Origin: Fictibacillus marinisediminis
GTDB taxonomy: Bacteria; Bacillota; Bacilli; Bacillales; Fictibacillaceae
DNA length: 64,000 nt
NCBI RefSeq assembly: GCF_023149135.1
Contig: NZ_JAIWJX010000002.1
Coordinates: 2,728,001 to 2,792,000, forward strand
Reading direction: 5' to 3'
Below the pieces are notes generated by a model, which was not told the origin of the DNA, did not search any database, and was given only the letters and a program-made list of their open reading frames with translations. The translations under genes were made by a program, and so were the position numbers. Positions 1-8,702 of the stretch are shown one piece after another. Numbering within the stretch: position 1 is the first letter of the stretch; each line of letters begins with the position of its first letter.

Positions 1-709
1 CTGTTTTATTCTTAATGATGCATGTCCACCCCGTTTTTGTTTCATGGGCATCAATCCAAACTTGTTTGGTCCTTGCATGCTTAACAACGTTTATCAGTGC
101 TTCTTTTATGCAAGCATATAACTCAACCTTATCTTTCGTTGAAAACAAAGATTCTCCAATCTTCCAAGTCATTTGAACTTTTAATTGATGTTCTTTTTCC
201 ATACTTTGGATATGATTTAATAACGTATCTGTCCAATTAAAGTTTGATTCTACAGGTGGCACACGTAAATTGTTAATGGCTTGTCTAGTATCCTCATGGA
301 TATGTTGAAGTGTTTTTTTCATTTTGATGAAATGAGGATTGTTATCCAGATTAGCTTGTTTGCCTAGTTTATTTATTTTGATGGATAAGAGAAATAGGGA
401 TTGTGCCATACCATCATGAAGTTCTCTTGAAATCTTAGCCCGCTCTTGCAATGCACTTTTTTGAGATCGTTCTTCGTTTAATTCTGCTTGTATTTTTTCC
501 AGCATATTAAAAAGTTTCAATAAGAAAATTATGGTGACCCCAAAAACAATTAAAGGAGATAAAAAATTGCCAGTTTCCATTGATATATAGGGCATTAGCA
601 AGGTATGTCTTAAATACTCCCATATTCCTATGGATAAAGTAGGCAGCATTAAAATTAGCCATTTAATTTGTTTATAAGTCATCTTTTCACCACTCAGCAT
701 ATATTTCAT
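1..709 (-). CDS. Sensor histidine kinase, NarL/DesK type (partial, C-terminus outside window)
   Basis: About 236 residues are visible before the gene leaves the left edge. Two hydrophobic segments (about residues 18-40 and 55-73) precede a HisKA_3 dimerisation domain with the H-box ISRELHDGMAQSL, whose His is the expected phosphorylation site. An N-box-like stretch, EALINVVKHA, begins the HATPase domain, and the remainder is cut off. Such kinases autophosphorylate and pass the phosphate to a LuxR/NarL-type response regulator, usually encoded just downstream and so not visible here. The ATG at 709 follows AGGAAAGG; an in-frame ATG at 682 is an alternative start. The signal sensed cannot be told from sequence. 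Confidence 0.85.
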   Translation of the reverse strand, partial: MKYMLSGEKMTYKQIKWLILMLPTLSIGIWEYLRHTLLMPYISMETGNFLSPLIVFGVTIIFLLKLFNMLEKIQAELNEERSQKSALQERAKISRELHDGMAQSLFLLSIKINKLGKQANLDNNPHFIKMKKTLQHIHEDTRQAINNLRVPPVESNFNWTDTLLNHIQSMEKEHQLKVQMTWKIGESLFSTKDKVELYACIKEALINVVKHARTKQVWIDAHETKTGWTCIIKNKT

Positions 710-1136
710 ATTCCTTTCCTATCTTGACATATTTCTAAAAAAAATCTATCACTATTTTGAGGGAGATATATTAAAGTTCAATCATTGCTAATTTATTATT
801 TTTCATTTTTCTTCTGTAGTAAGCACAAAAAGCTCCTTAAGCGGCACTTGATCTGCTTAAACAAACCTCTCTTTCAAGTCAGGGGTACATCATGTCCTCT
901 TCTTCGACAAATATATCAAGATAATGTTCATTTTCAAAATCTATTTTTGCAGTGATTACATATTGATTTTTACTAAATTGGGTAATTCATATTGGTGAAC
1001 AACCTATACTTTTAAAATAAAAATGAATAGTATGAACGGATTGAAGCAGGAAATCAGGATGGTCAAATCTTCAGATAGGTACATCGAGAAAGCAGGATTT
1101 CTATCTAGTAACATGATAAATAAAAAAGGTGATAAA
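710..1136. other. Intergenic region between divergent genes
   Basis: AT-rich spacer that must carry the promoters of the kinase (minus) and the haloperoxidase (plus). On the minus strand about 890-985 encodes a start-less acidic tail ending EEEDMMYP and a stop, which looks like a decayed gene end that I cannot name. A weak inverted repeat (TTAAGC/GCTTAA) lies near 838-860. Nothing else stands out. Confidence 0.3.
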
Positions 1137-2690
1137 ATGGCAAAAAGAAACCAGTCCAATAATAAAAAAAAGTGTTTAATCGGACCTTTAAATGGACAAA
1201 AGCGCAGTGAGAAAGCATTTCGTGTTCGTCATAAGGCAGCATGTTCACAAATGGAGCTTCCCCTTACTGAACATCCATGTAATGGTGACGAACAATTGTA
1301 TCCTACTAAAATTGGCAGCTTTTCTAAGGGGCTGCCGCATAATTCCCTTGGCGAGGTTGACCTTCAGGCCTATAACCAATTTATTAAGGCTCTAAAAACC
1401 GGGAACAAAGACGATTTTGAATCCATTCCTCTCGGCGGTAACGCCAAGCTTTCAAATCCTCAAGCCGCATATGTATTTGATCTTGCGGGAACGGATTGCC
1501 ACAACTTGGATATTGCTGTTCCTCCTTCCTTCAAAAGTGCTTGGGCGGCTGGTGAGATGGCTGAACTATATTGGCAGGCGCTGACCCGGGATGTGTCTTT
1601 TCATGAGTACCGCACCCATCCACTGACCATGGAGGCAGCTTCAGAGTTATCGTCATTTTCTGATTTTCGCGGGCCAAAAGCCGGCGGCAAAGTCACAACG
1701 GGTACGCTATTTCGCGGGATTACACCTGGTGACCTAATTGGCCCTTATATTTCGCAATTTCTTTGGAAAAACGTCCCCTATGGCGGGACAACAATCGTTC
1801 AGCATTATCGTACAACTTTGGCGGGGTCTGATCATATGACATCCTATGATCAATGGCTGGAGATCCAGAACGGCTCAACTCCTGCTGCACCGTTATTCGA
1901 CCCCACACCCCGCTATATCCGTAATGGAAGGGATCTGAGTGAATATGTTCATCAGGACTTTTCCTTCCAGGGTCCGCTTTCCGCTTGTTTAGTTCTGCTC
2001 AGTTTCGGCAGGGAAGCATTAGATATATACAATCCCTACCTTAAATCAGAAACCCAGGATGGTTTTATTACCTTCGGCGCCCCGCATATTCTGGATTTAG
2101 TTACGAAAGTGGCGCGGGCAGCACTTGAGGCCGCCTGGTTCCAAAAGTATCTTGTCAACCGCAGACTCCGTCCCGAGGAGTTCGGAGGACGCGTCCACAA
2201 CCATTTGATGGGTGCCGCAAGCTACCCGATAAACTCAGAACTCCTCCATTCCCAGGTCATTTCAAAAGTGTTCAGCCAGTTCCACAGCTACTTGCTTCCT
2301 ATGTCGTATCCGGAAGGCTGCCCAATCCATCCGGCTTATCCAGCTGGCCACGCAGCCATCGCTGGGGCCGGTGCCACTGTTCTCAAAGCATTCTTTAAAG
2401 AATCGTTCAAGATTCCAAATCCAGTCACCGCCAGTTCGGATGGCCACTCATTGCTTCCTTATTCAGGAAAACCTTTGACCATAGGCGGGGAATTGAATAA
2501 ACTAGCCGCCAATATCTCCCTAGGCCGCAACACAGCCGGCGTCCATTGGCGTTCAGATGGGATCGAGGGGATGAAGCTTGGGGAAGCTGTCGCAATCAGC
2601 ATTCTTAGTGACTACAGCGCGACCTACCATGAGAAATTCATTGGTTTCTCATTCACTAAGTTTGACGGGACTCGGATCACAATCAAGTAG
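1137..2690 (+). CDS. Vanadium-dependent haloperoxidase / PAP2-superfamily protein
   Basis: 517 residues from the ATG at 1137, which is preceded by AAAGGTGATAA; an upstream in-frame ATG at 1023 has no comparable site. The C-terminal half carries the three-part acid phosphatase/haloperoxidase signature: RRLRPEEF, then YPAGHAAIAGAG (PSGH-like), then LGRNTAGVHWRSDG with the expected His and Asp. In characterised relatives these residues bind vanadate or phosphate and oxidise halide with peroxide; whether this protein is a haloperoxidase or a phosphatase cannot be decided from the motifs. No signal peptide is evident; the N-terminus is basic and rich in Asn and Lys. The gene stands alone, flanked downstream by a repeat tail. 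Confidence 0.85.
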   Translation: MAKRNQSNNKKKCLIGPLNGQKRSEKAFRVRHKAACSQMELPLTEHPCNGDEQLYPTKIGSFSKGLPHNSLGEVDLQAYNQFIKALKTGNKDDFESIPLGGNAKLSNPQAAYVFDLAGTDCHNLDIAVPPSFKSAWAAGEMAELYWQALTRDVSFHEYRTHPLTMEAASELSSFSDFRGPKAGGKVTTGTLFRGITPGDLIGPYISQFLWKNVPYGGTTIVQHYRTTLAGSDHMTSYDQWLEIQNGSTPAAPLFDPTPRYIRNGRDLSEYVHQDFSFQGPLSACLVLLSFGREALDIYNPYLKSETQDGFITFGAPHILDLVTKVARAALEAAWFQKYLVNRRLRPEEFGGRVHNHLMGAASYPINSELLHSQVISKVFSQFHSYLLPMSYPEGCPIHPAYPAGHAAIAGAGATVLKAFFKESFKIPNPVTASSDGHSLLPYSGKPLTIGGELNKLAANISLGRNTAGVHWRSDGIEGMKLGEAVAISILSDYSATYHEKFIGFSFTKFDGTRITIK

Positions 2691-2696
2691 GTTAGA

Positions 2697-2719
2697 AACA
2701 AACGTTACGAAAACAGCCT
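2697..2719 (+). repeat. Detached tail of an interspersed intergenic repeat
   Basis: Twenty-three bases match 4455-4477, the tail of the repeat copy at 4351, with one mismatch. The body of the repeat is absent here, so this looks like a deletion remnant. It abuts the metallophosphoesterase fragment directly. Confidence 0.55.
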
Positions 2720-2721
2720 AA

Positions 2722-2934
2722 TTTTACATTCGATTTCTACAAAAGAGCGAATCTTTTTTGGACATACTACCACAAGGGAACTCCATTCCCTTCCATCAGA
2801 TGATGTCTGGGTCTCTCCTTGTAAAACCAAAATAGGCATTGATGGTGGAGTAGTTTTTGGTGGTACTACATGGGATCCGCATTGATGAAGAAAATGATAA
2901 AATTAATATCATTTCAGTTAGAAATGCTCTATAA
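2722..2934 (+). pseudogene. C-terminal remnant of a calcineurin-like metallophosphoesterase, frameshifted
   Basis: One frame reads RIFFGHTTTRE, then WVSPCKTKIGIDGGVVFGG, and stops. Shifting by one base near 2867 continues as HGIRIDEENDKINIISV and ends at 2934. The GHT motif and the G-I-D-G-G...F-G-G block are the last metal-binding and closing elements of PP1/ApaH-type phosphoesterases. The N-terminal metal-binding motifs are missing, so the copy is dead. The loss begins next to the repeat tail at 2697-2719, suggesting deletion by recombination between repeats. Confidence 0.6.
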
Positions 2935-3088
2935 ATATATTCATTAAACTTATGAAGTCATCGTAATAGCAATCATTCTCTTTAGAGTACCAAAAAGTCA
3001 AATAACCAGGAAATTCCCCACTAAAAGATATTACTATTTCCCTGACAAATCTATCAAAAAATCATGAATAAAATTAGGTAAAGATATT

Positions 3089-3118
3089 AAAAGTCCACGT
3101 TTTTATCGTGGACTTTTA
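3089..3118 (+). terminator. Intrinsic terminator-like hairpin
   Basis: AAAGTCCACG pairs perfectly with CGTGGACTTT across a short T-rich loop, followed by TTTTAATTTTG. Nearly symmetric, so it may work in both directions. The rest of 2935-3314 shows no gene. Confidence 0.7.
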
Positions 3119-3314
3119 ATTTTGAATGAATTCGTACTAACCACAGGTTTTTTCTTTGGGAGGGAATCCATCTTTATTTAAACTACCGAAATTATAAGAG
3201 AGACAAAAAAGAAAGGCTGTGCTGGCTCAGTGACTCCGTATTAATGTTTCTCTGTGAATTTTTACGGTAATTACTCATATCTTGTTAGTGACAGTTACCT
3301 AGGAGGCGAAACAA

Positions 3315-4226
3315 TTGCATATAAATGAAAAAACGTATCAAGAATCATTATTGAAATGGTGTGAAGATATCAAAATAACTTGGGAATCAGTTCGAGAACA
3401 GTTAATAAATATCGACAATCCTAGTCTTCAACAATGGGAAGACACCTTCTTATTATTAAAAAATGAAATAGAAATGGAAAACGGCATACATGATCATCAT
3501 GAATTAAGTAAGAAAGCAACCTCCTTATATGATAACCTTAATGGCTTCTTAAACCGGGCTGAACTGTTATCCAGTCATAACGAAGATGAAAGAATTCAAG
3601 TCGTCCCAATCGGGGGACATCGATTACCTTCTCTTCCTTATCCATATAATGGTTTAGAGCCTGTCATTTCAGAAGAAATCATGAGATTACATCATGATAA
3701 ACATCATCAAAGCTATGTAGATGGACTTAATAGAGCAGAATTAGAAATGCTAAAAGCACGTGAAAATGGAGACTTTCATTTGATTAAGCATTGGGAAAGA
3801 GAAGCAGCGTTTCACGGTTCCGGTCACTATTTACACACAATTTTCTGGCGTATTATGAGCCCGCATGGCGGGGGTATACCATCAGATCATCTAAGCAGAG
3901 CGATATATAACACATTTGGAAGCTTTGAAAAATTTAAAAACCAATTCTCCGAAGCAGCAAAAAATGTTGAAGCTGTTGGTTGGGCGATTCTCGTTTGGGC
4001 ACCCCGATCCCATCGTTTAGAGATTTTAACAGCTGAAAAGCATCAGAATCTGACTCAATGGGATGTTATTCCGCTGCTTGTTCTAGATGTTTGGGAACAT
4101 GCCTACTACCTGCAATATAAAAATGAACGAGCTAAATATATTGATAATTGGTGGAAAATCGTGAATTGGAGAGAAGTGGAGCAACGATACAATCAAGCAA
4201 AAACAATTGTGTGGCACCCATTTTAA
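3315..4226 (+). CDS. Superoxide dismutase (Fe/Mn family) with N-terminal extension
   Basis: 303 residues from a TTG at 3315, which is preceded by AGGAGGCGAAACAA; no ATG is as well placed. Residues 1-95 form a helical extension absent from the usual roughly 200-residue enzyme. The SOD domain follows (about 97-300). Candidate metal ligands are His in RLHHDKHHQSYVDG, His in FHGSGHYLHTIFW, and Asp and His in LDVWEHAYYLQYK. The enzyme converts superoxide to peroxide and oxygen. An extended form of this kind resembles B. subtilis SodF. Iron or manganese preference cannot be assigned by eye. The gene is monocistronic. Confidence 0.9.
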   Translation: MHINEKTYQESLLKWCEDIKITWESVREQLINIDNPSLQQWEDTFLLLKNEIEMENGIHDHHELSKKATSLYDNLNGFLNRAELLSSHNEDERIQVVPIGGHRLPSLPYPYNGLEPVISEEIMRLHHDKHHQSYVDGLNRAELEMLKARENGDFHLIKHWEREAAFHGSGHYLHTIFWRIMSPHGGGIPSDHLSRAIYNTFGSFEKFKNQFSEAAKNVEAVGWAILVWAPRSHRLEILTAEKHQNLTQWDVIPLLVLDVWEHAYYLQYKNERAKYIDNWWKIVNWREVEQRYNQAKTIVWHPF

Positions 4227-4350
4227 AATTAGAAAACGTTATTACTTTTTTGGCAATCAATCTTCTGAAGTGATTTAAACTTTTTTCAAAAAGCTCTTTT
4301 CTAAAAGATTGTTGCTTTTGGGTCATTTTTTAAACAGCCTTCATTGACAA

Positions 4351-4477
4351 GTTGATTGGAGTGTAAGGTGCGAGACTCCTGCGGGAGAAGCGGGACAGGT
4401 GAGCCCCGCGGAAAAGCGAGCATCCTGAAACGGAAATCAACCACTCCTAAGAGCAACAAAGGTTACGAAAACAGCCT
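4351..4477. repeat. Interspersed intergenic repeat (GAGACTCCTGCGGGA family)
   Basis: The element starts GTTGATT and its body ends AATCAAC (4435-4441), with GC-rich inner segments GAGACTCCTGCGGGA and CCCGCGGAAAAGCGAGC typical of a repeat family scattered through Bacillaceae intergenic regions. The tail at 4455-4477 recurs at 2697-2719. It codes for nothing credible and probably folds into an imperfect hairpin. Confidence 0.65.
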
Positions 4478-4538
4478 TTCAAAAAGAGCAAAAATTTACA
4501 ACGGTTTGTATAAAAGTGTGTGTTTTCTCTTAACGCAC

Positions 4539-4592
4539 AAAAGCCCTTAGAGCATGGTTAGCAGCTATGCGAACCTAAACTCAAGGGCCTTT
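4539..4592 (-). terminator. Probable terminator of phoX
   Basis: On the minus strand AAAGGCCCTTGAG pairs with CTCTAAGGGCTTT across a long loop of about 27 bases, followed by TTTGTG. It lies about 30 bases past the stop codon at 4620. Confidence 0.5.
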
Positions 4593-4619
4593 GGCGGTCG
4601 TTATTCAGTACAAATTCAG

Positions 4620-6515
4620 TTATTTTGATAGTGGGTTTGGTGAAGGCAATCCAGACAGATAGCCAACTCCACCAGTCTCCATGATGCCAATGGTTCTTTT
4701 CATTTCTTCTTCTAATTTGGCTTTGTCGACTGCAGTAATTTGTTTTCCATCAAGGTCTTCACCTGGATGTTGAAAGTTACTTAAGATATAACGGGAATCC
4801 TCAACATCGGCATCCGCTCTTAAGCCTGTTGCTTCTGCTCCAGCCGGAACGGAAAGAATTCTTGATAGTTTTTTGGTTTTAACATTATACGCCCATACAA
4901 AGTTATTCGTGTGATGCGAGCTGTCTTCACCGATGAATAACGTATTTAAATCGTCTGAGAAGCTGATATTGTCAGGACCAGCTACTTTATTTGGATCTGC
5001 TGTATTACCATAGGCATCAGGTTTCGGCAAGTCCTGTCCTACGACTAGTCCTTTCATGGCTGATGGAACATAATCGCTATCGATGTCATTTTGCGAACCG
5101 CTTAAATCCAACTGATAGGTGACACCTGATTTACGTTCAGGAAGTTGAATATCGTCTCGGATACTGCCTTCCTCTTTTTTCATGCTTCCCTCTACATAAG
5201 ACATTGCCACATATGCTTTTTTATCTTTTTTATTGACGGCGATGCCTTCCATTTTATTAAATTCGGAGGTTGCGCCCAGCAATGCCCCATATCTGCGAGA
5301 CTCTAGGAAAGCAGCGGCTTTTTCCATTCCAGGTTTGACTTTAAGGTACTCGACATTTTTGCTTGCTGCTGTTTTGACCGCCTTATAACCATCAGTCGGT
5401 TCGGAAGCAGTATCAAAAATATCACTGAACTTAGTACCCTTATCAATGATCGATTTCACTTCTTTATCGGATGCATGACCAAGCTTTATCCATTTTAAAT
5501 CGCCTGCTCCGCCATTTTCAGAGCTTGTTTGATCAAATTTGGCTGCATAGAGTGTCCCGGCAGAAAAATCTTTTTCTTCATCTGCTACATACATAAACAT
5601 CATCGTGTTTCCGCCATCATCACCAAATAAGGCCGTTTTGTTGTCAGGTAAAACCTGCATGACTTCATGAGAAAATCTTCCTGTGCTGTAGTGTTTTACA
5701 GCCGATGCATTGCCGGAAGAGTCAACGGAAATTTCTGGAATCCATCCATAAAAGTATGGGTTTGCTTTAGATTTATCCCCAAAGTAATAATTAGCAAAGT
5801 TTGAAACATCTTTATGTGCTTGTGAGGTTGGATTCGTTTCAAAAGCGCGTGCGTCTGGTTCATATTCTTCTGAACCAAGATGAGTGCCCCACGGTGACGT
5901 AGAACCATTACAAGGAATCCATAGACCATTTACATTAGAAAAATCGATTTTTTTGGCATTATTAACAGTTAGCTCGCCATTGTCCTGATTTCGATCAACC
6001 TGAGTAAGGGTCATGGATGCCGGTAATCCAGAAATTTTGTTTCCGGCATTGTCCTGTGAATCGTACTCATAATGAGAAACAATAAAAGATTTTCCACCGG
6101 CATGAAGGAGGCTATTGGAGTCAGGAGCATCAGATACAAAATTGGATGGTTGATCTGGAACACTTCTGTCTACAATTGGATTGCCTTTCGCATCAATAGG
6201 AGTACCCGCAGCAATCATTTCGCCTTTATTTTCTACAATTTTGTCTTTTGATAAAAAGAGCGAATGATAGTTTAGTGGTTTTTCTTTGACACTGCCATCT
6301 TTGTAAGTAATTTTCATGGTTGCTTCTGTGTAATTCTTCACCATATTTTCAATCGTGCTTGGAGCTTTCATTGAATTAAACTCAACACTTTGAACCGGTT
6401 TAAGGTTGTCAAGTGGTGACGTTTGATCATTGCTGGCAGCCGAGGCGATTGCGGGAAATGCACTGGATGCCATAATAGCCAAAGACAGGCCTAAAGTTAC
6501 TGGTTTTTTCCTCAT
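4620..6515 (-). CDS. PhoX family (DUF839) alkaline phosphatase, exported
   Basis: 631 residues with a clear signal peptide (KKP, a hydrophobic core, then AIASAAS at about 27). The body carries PhoX/DUF839 features: a conserved WIPCNGSTSPWGTHLGSEEY near the N-terminus, GRFSHEVMQVLPDNKTALFGDD mid-protein, and GPDNISFSDDLNTLFIGED near the C-terminus. PhoX enzymes are calcium/iron phosphomonoesterases that release phosphate outside the cell; substrate range is inferred from the family only. The start follows AAGGGGG at eight bases. The gene is monocistronic. I could not find a convincing PhoP box upstream. Confidence 0.85.
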   Translation of the reverse strand: MRKKPVTLGLSLAIMASSAFPAIASAASNDQTSPLDNLKPVQSVEFNSMKAPSTIENMVKNYTEATMKITYKDGSVKEKPLNYHSLFLSKDKIVENKGEMIAAGTPIDAKGNPIVDRSVPDQPSNFVSDAPDSNSLLHAGGKSFIVSHYEYDSQDNAGNKISGLPASMTLTQVDRNQDNGELTVNNAKKIDFSNVNGLWIPCNGSTSPWGTHLGSEEYEPDARAFETNPTSQAHKDVSNFANYYFGDKSKANPYFYGWIPEISVDSSGNASAVKHYSTGRFSHEVMQVLPDNKTALFGDDGGNTMMFMYVADEEKDFSAGTLYAAKFDQTSSENGGAGDLKWIKLGHASDKEVKSIIDKGTKFSDIFDTASEPTDGYKAVKTAASKNVEYLKVKPGMEKAAAFLESRRYGALLGATSEFNKMEGIAVNKKDKKAYVAMSYVEGSMKKEEGSIRDDIQLPERKSGVTYQLDLSGSQNDIDSDYVPSAMKGLVVGQDLPKPDAYGNTADPNKVAGPDNISFSDDLNTLFIGEDSSHHTNNFVWAYNVKTKKLSRILSVPAGAEATGLRADADVEDSRYILSNFQHPGEDLDGKQITAVDKAKLEEEMKRTIGIMETGGVGYLSGLPSPNPLSK

Positions 6516-6941
6516 ATTTAATACCCCCTTGTGGATTTAACTATTTCATTAAAACATTTGATTGTTAATATGAAATAAAAGAAACCGCTTCATTGTGAAG
6601 AAATTACTAATATCAGGCAACATTCCGATAACATCTCGTAATTTGGAAAGTTGAACCTTATATCAATGGATACATAATCTTCAAAACAGAAGGAGGAAAA
6701 AATGTCCGCTTAAAAGCAATTAATGATCTTAGACTTATTGATAATGATATTAAAAGATAGTTTTTGATCATGATGAAACACCGGTCAAAGACCGACTTTG
6801 CCATTGCTTTATCTCTCCACCAGTCTAAGCGTGCGGAAGTAGTAAAGGACTATATCGTTACGATAAAGAAGGAATCAATTTCGGGCAGCCAAAGGAAAAT
6901 GCGGATCATGTAAAATTACTCTTTTGCAATCAACAAAAAAG
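6516..6941. other. Gene-poor stretch with decayed plus-strand coding remnants
   Basis: Two start-less or broken plus-strand reading frames are visible. One, 6632-6760, ends LKAINDLRLIDNDIKR and a stop. The second, from ATG 6770, reads TDFAIALSLHQSKRAEVVKDY and then appears to shift frame into YDKEGINFGQPKENADHVK near 6853. Both look like worn protein sequence, but I do not recognise the families. The promoter of phoX must lie in 6516-6620. Confidence 0.3.
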
Positions 6942-6972
6942 TGCTAGATAACAACTAATTTGTTATCTAGCA
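6942..6972 (-). terminator. Intrinsic terminator
   Basis: A perfect 12-bp stem (TGCTAGATAACA with TGTTATCTAGCA) followed on the minus strand by a T-run. The stop codon of the truncated deacetylase reading frame lies inside the stem. A second terminator (AGGAAGGA/TCCTTCCT then TTTTTTCTC) lies upstream at 6995-7017, inside that reading frame. Confidence 0.8.
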
Positions 6973-7317
6973 TGCAAAAATGTAATGAGAAAAAAGGAAG
7001 GAACCAATCTCCTTCCTAATAAACGCAGTTCCCGGAATGTAAGTGAACCAGCACAACCCTGAATTCGGCCTTAAAGGCCTAAGTTCAGGGGATATTTCTT
7101 TGCTCTCTCCAACCACAAATAAAGTAGCTTTAACCCCTTTTTCTCTTAAGATTTTTAAATCTTGCGGAGTATAACGGTTAACCGGTTCGTCATCAAAAGT
7201 AAGGGTAATTTGCTTCTTACTTGTATTACCCATAAAATAATCTTCCTCTAAGATCTGTGTTTCCTTTTTTGTCCTTTCTATTTTGCTCATAATGAATACC
7301 TTCTTGTTTTTTGACAA
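6967..7317 (-). pseudogene. Truncated polysaccharide deacetylase (NodB fold), inactive
   Basis: The first 75 or so residues carry the start of a NodB domain: ITLTFDDEPVNRYTPQDLK, then LREKGVKATLFVVGES. The canonical TFDDGP is TFDDEP here. After residue 78 the sequence stops resembling the family, and it lacks the H-x-x-x-H zinc ligands and all later motifs. A palindrome (CCTGAA...TTCAGG around AAGGCC, about 7055-7087) sits at the break and the reading frame then runs through a terminator. A deletion or insertion at the palindrome is the likely cause. A functional enzyme is not possible. Confidence 0.75.
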
Positions 7318-7350
7318 GGAATGACACTACTAAAAAGACCCTGTCTCGGG

Positions 7351-7522
7351 TTAGTAACCTACATCTCCCTCTTTAACAAACCTAGTTTCCATATGAGCCA
7401 ATACTGAAGTGAACACTTGTCCATTTATCTTATGACGGATAAAAACACGTTTTTGTATGAGCTGGTCCAAACTGTCATTGCCTCCGCTTTGTCTTATTAC
7501 TGGTGTTGTATGTAATTTTTCT
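7351..7522 (-). other. Unrecognised coding remnant downstream of the ger operon
   Basis: Immediately after the last permease stop, a second frame is open and protein-like (SGGNDSLDQLIQKRVFIRH, then AHMETRFVKEGDVGY and a stop at 7351) but lacks a start codon and ribosome binding site. It may be the tail of a lost gene or chance. Confidence 0.25.
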
Positions 7523-8644
7523 TTAATGTGCGGATTGGTTCGGAATTTGCTCCTTGATGCGTTTTTTCTTCCTAACCATCACAATAAGCAGTAACAATGC
7601 AGGGATCAAAGTCATCAGCAAGGTCCCATAAAAAGGATAAATGATTACGAGGAATTGGTTAAGTATGTTAAAGTTAGGGGCTACCCAATGACAGCCAAGC
7701 ACAGTCAATAGAAAGCCAAATGGAAATACGATTGGTCTGTAGTCCGAAAGTTTTAACCATTGGGCCGCTCCTAGTACGAGTGCATAATAGAATAATGATA
7801 TTTTGATAAATATCCCAGTAATCCATATTGCAATTGTGAATGATTCAAGGTGCTCGAAGAAAGTTGCAATAGTAATGAATCGAATAGCGGTAAACAACGG
7901 ATAGGCATAACCACTTGCCGTTCCTCCAAATAGGAAAACAGATAACATATTGGTAATCGTTAAGTTAACCATAATTGTAACCACCAAGATCGTACTCCAT
8001 TTCATTCCTTTATCACGATCGGATAAAAAGGGAAAAAGCATAGAGATGAGGAAAGTTTGCCCAAACCATACCTGTGGTGCAGCTGCCCCCATGATCGATG
8101 GCACCATACCATGCTCCATAATCGGTAACATATTCTTTGGGTCAAAATCCTTCAAGAGGAGTAAGGCTACAATCAGCGGCAGAAGGAGAAAAACCGGAAC
8201 GAACAAGCCAGCAGCTCTTCCAAGCACTTCTATACCGCCGCGCACAGCAAATGCACAGACCAAAACCATTCCTCCAATAATTACAAATGGCGGTGTTGTT
8301 TGCAAAAAGGAAACACTTACAAACGTTGAATATTCTCTTAATATAATGCTGCCAGAATGGAGAAGAAAGAACAAATAGACAAATCCCAGTATCTTTCCCA
8401 AAAACCTGCCGATAATATGTTCGCTGTATTGAATGATGGATTCCTTGGGATAGAGCTTATGTAACTGATACAGGATAAACACTGTAAAAAAGCCATTAAT
8501 AGACCCTAAAATAGGAGAGATCCACATATCACGCTCCGCATACTTACCGGTAATGCCTGGAATGGTGAGAAGAGCAGTTGCTGTTATTGTTGGGTACATA
8601 ATAAGTGCCATTTGAAATGCCGAAATTTTACCTTTTTCAATCAT
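7523..8644 (-). CDS. Spore germination permease subunit, GerAB family (second B)
   Basis: 373 residues with about ten hydrophobic segments and the family N-terminus SAFQMALIMYPTITATALLT. GerAB proteins are APC-superfamily membrane proteins of the spore inner membrane that bind the germinant (amino acid or sugar) within an A-B-C receptor. The gene is last in the operon, 58 bases after the preceding permease gene, with AGGTAAAACA before its ATG. Its N-terminus is close to that of the broken copy at 9782-9970, suggesting paralogy. The germinant is unknown. Confidence 0.92.
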   Translation of the reverse strand: MIEKGKISAFQMALIMYPTITATALLTIPGITGKYAERDMWISPILGSINGFFTVFILYQLHKLYPKESIIQYSEHIIGRFLGKILGFVYLFFLLHSGSIILREYSTFVSVSFLQTTPPFVIIGGMVLVCAFAVRGGIEVLGRAAGLFVPVFLLLPLIVALLLLKDFDPKNMLPIMEHGMVPSIMGAAAPQVWFGQTFLISMLFPFLSDRDKGMKWSTILVVTIMVNLTITNMLSVFLFGGTASGYAYPLFTAIRFITIATFFEHLESFTIAIWITGIFIKISLFYYALVLGAAQWLKLSDYRPIVFPFGFLLTVLGCHWVAPNFNILNQFLVIIYPFYGTLLMTLIPALLLLIVMVRKKKRIKEQIPNQSAH

Positions 8645-8702
8645 TGTTTTACCTCATTACATTTTTCATTTAGTATTTCCACAAAATCTCATTAGAAGAC
8701 AC

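Noticed and set aside
4356..4550. 64-codon plus-strand frame
   Set aside because: It runs across the interspersed repeat body and tail; there is no ribosome binding site and the composition follows the repeat, not a protein.
6516..6620. Pho box before phoX
   Set aside because: TTCACA and TTAACA hexamers occur, but not as 11-bp-spaced tandem repeats, so PhoP control cannot be claimed.
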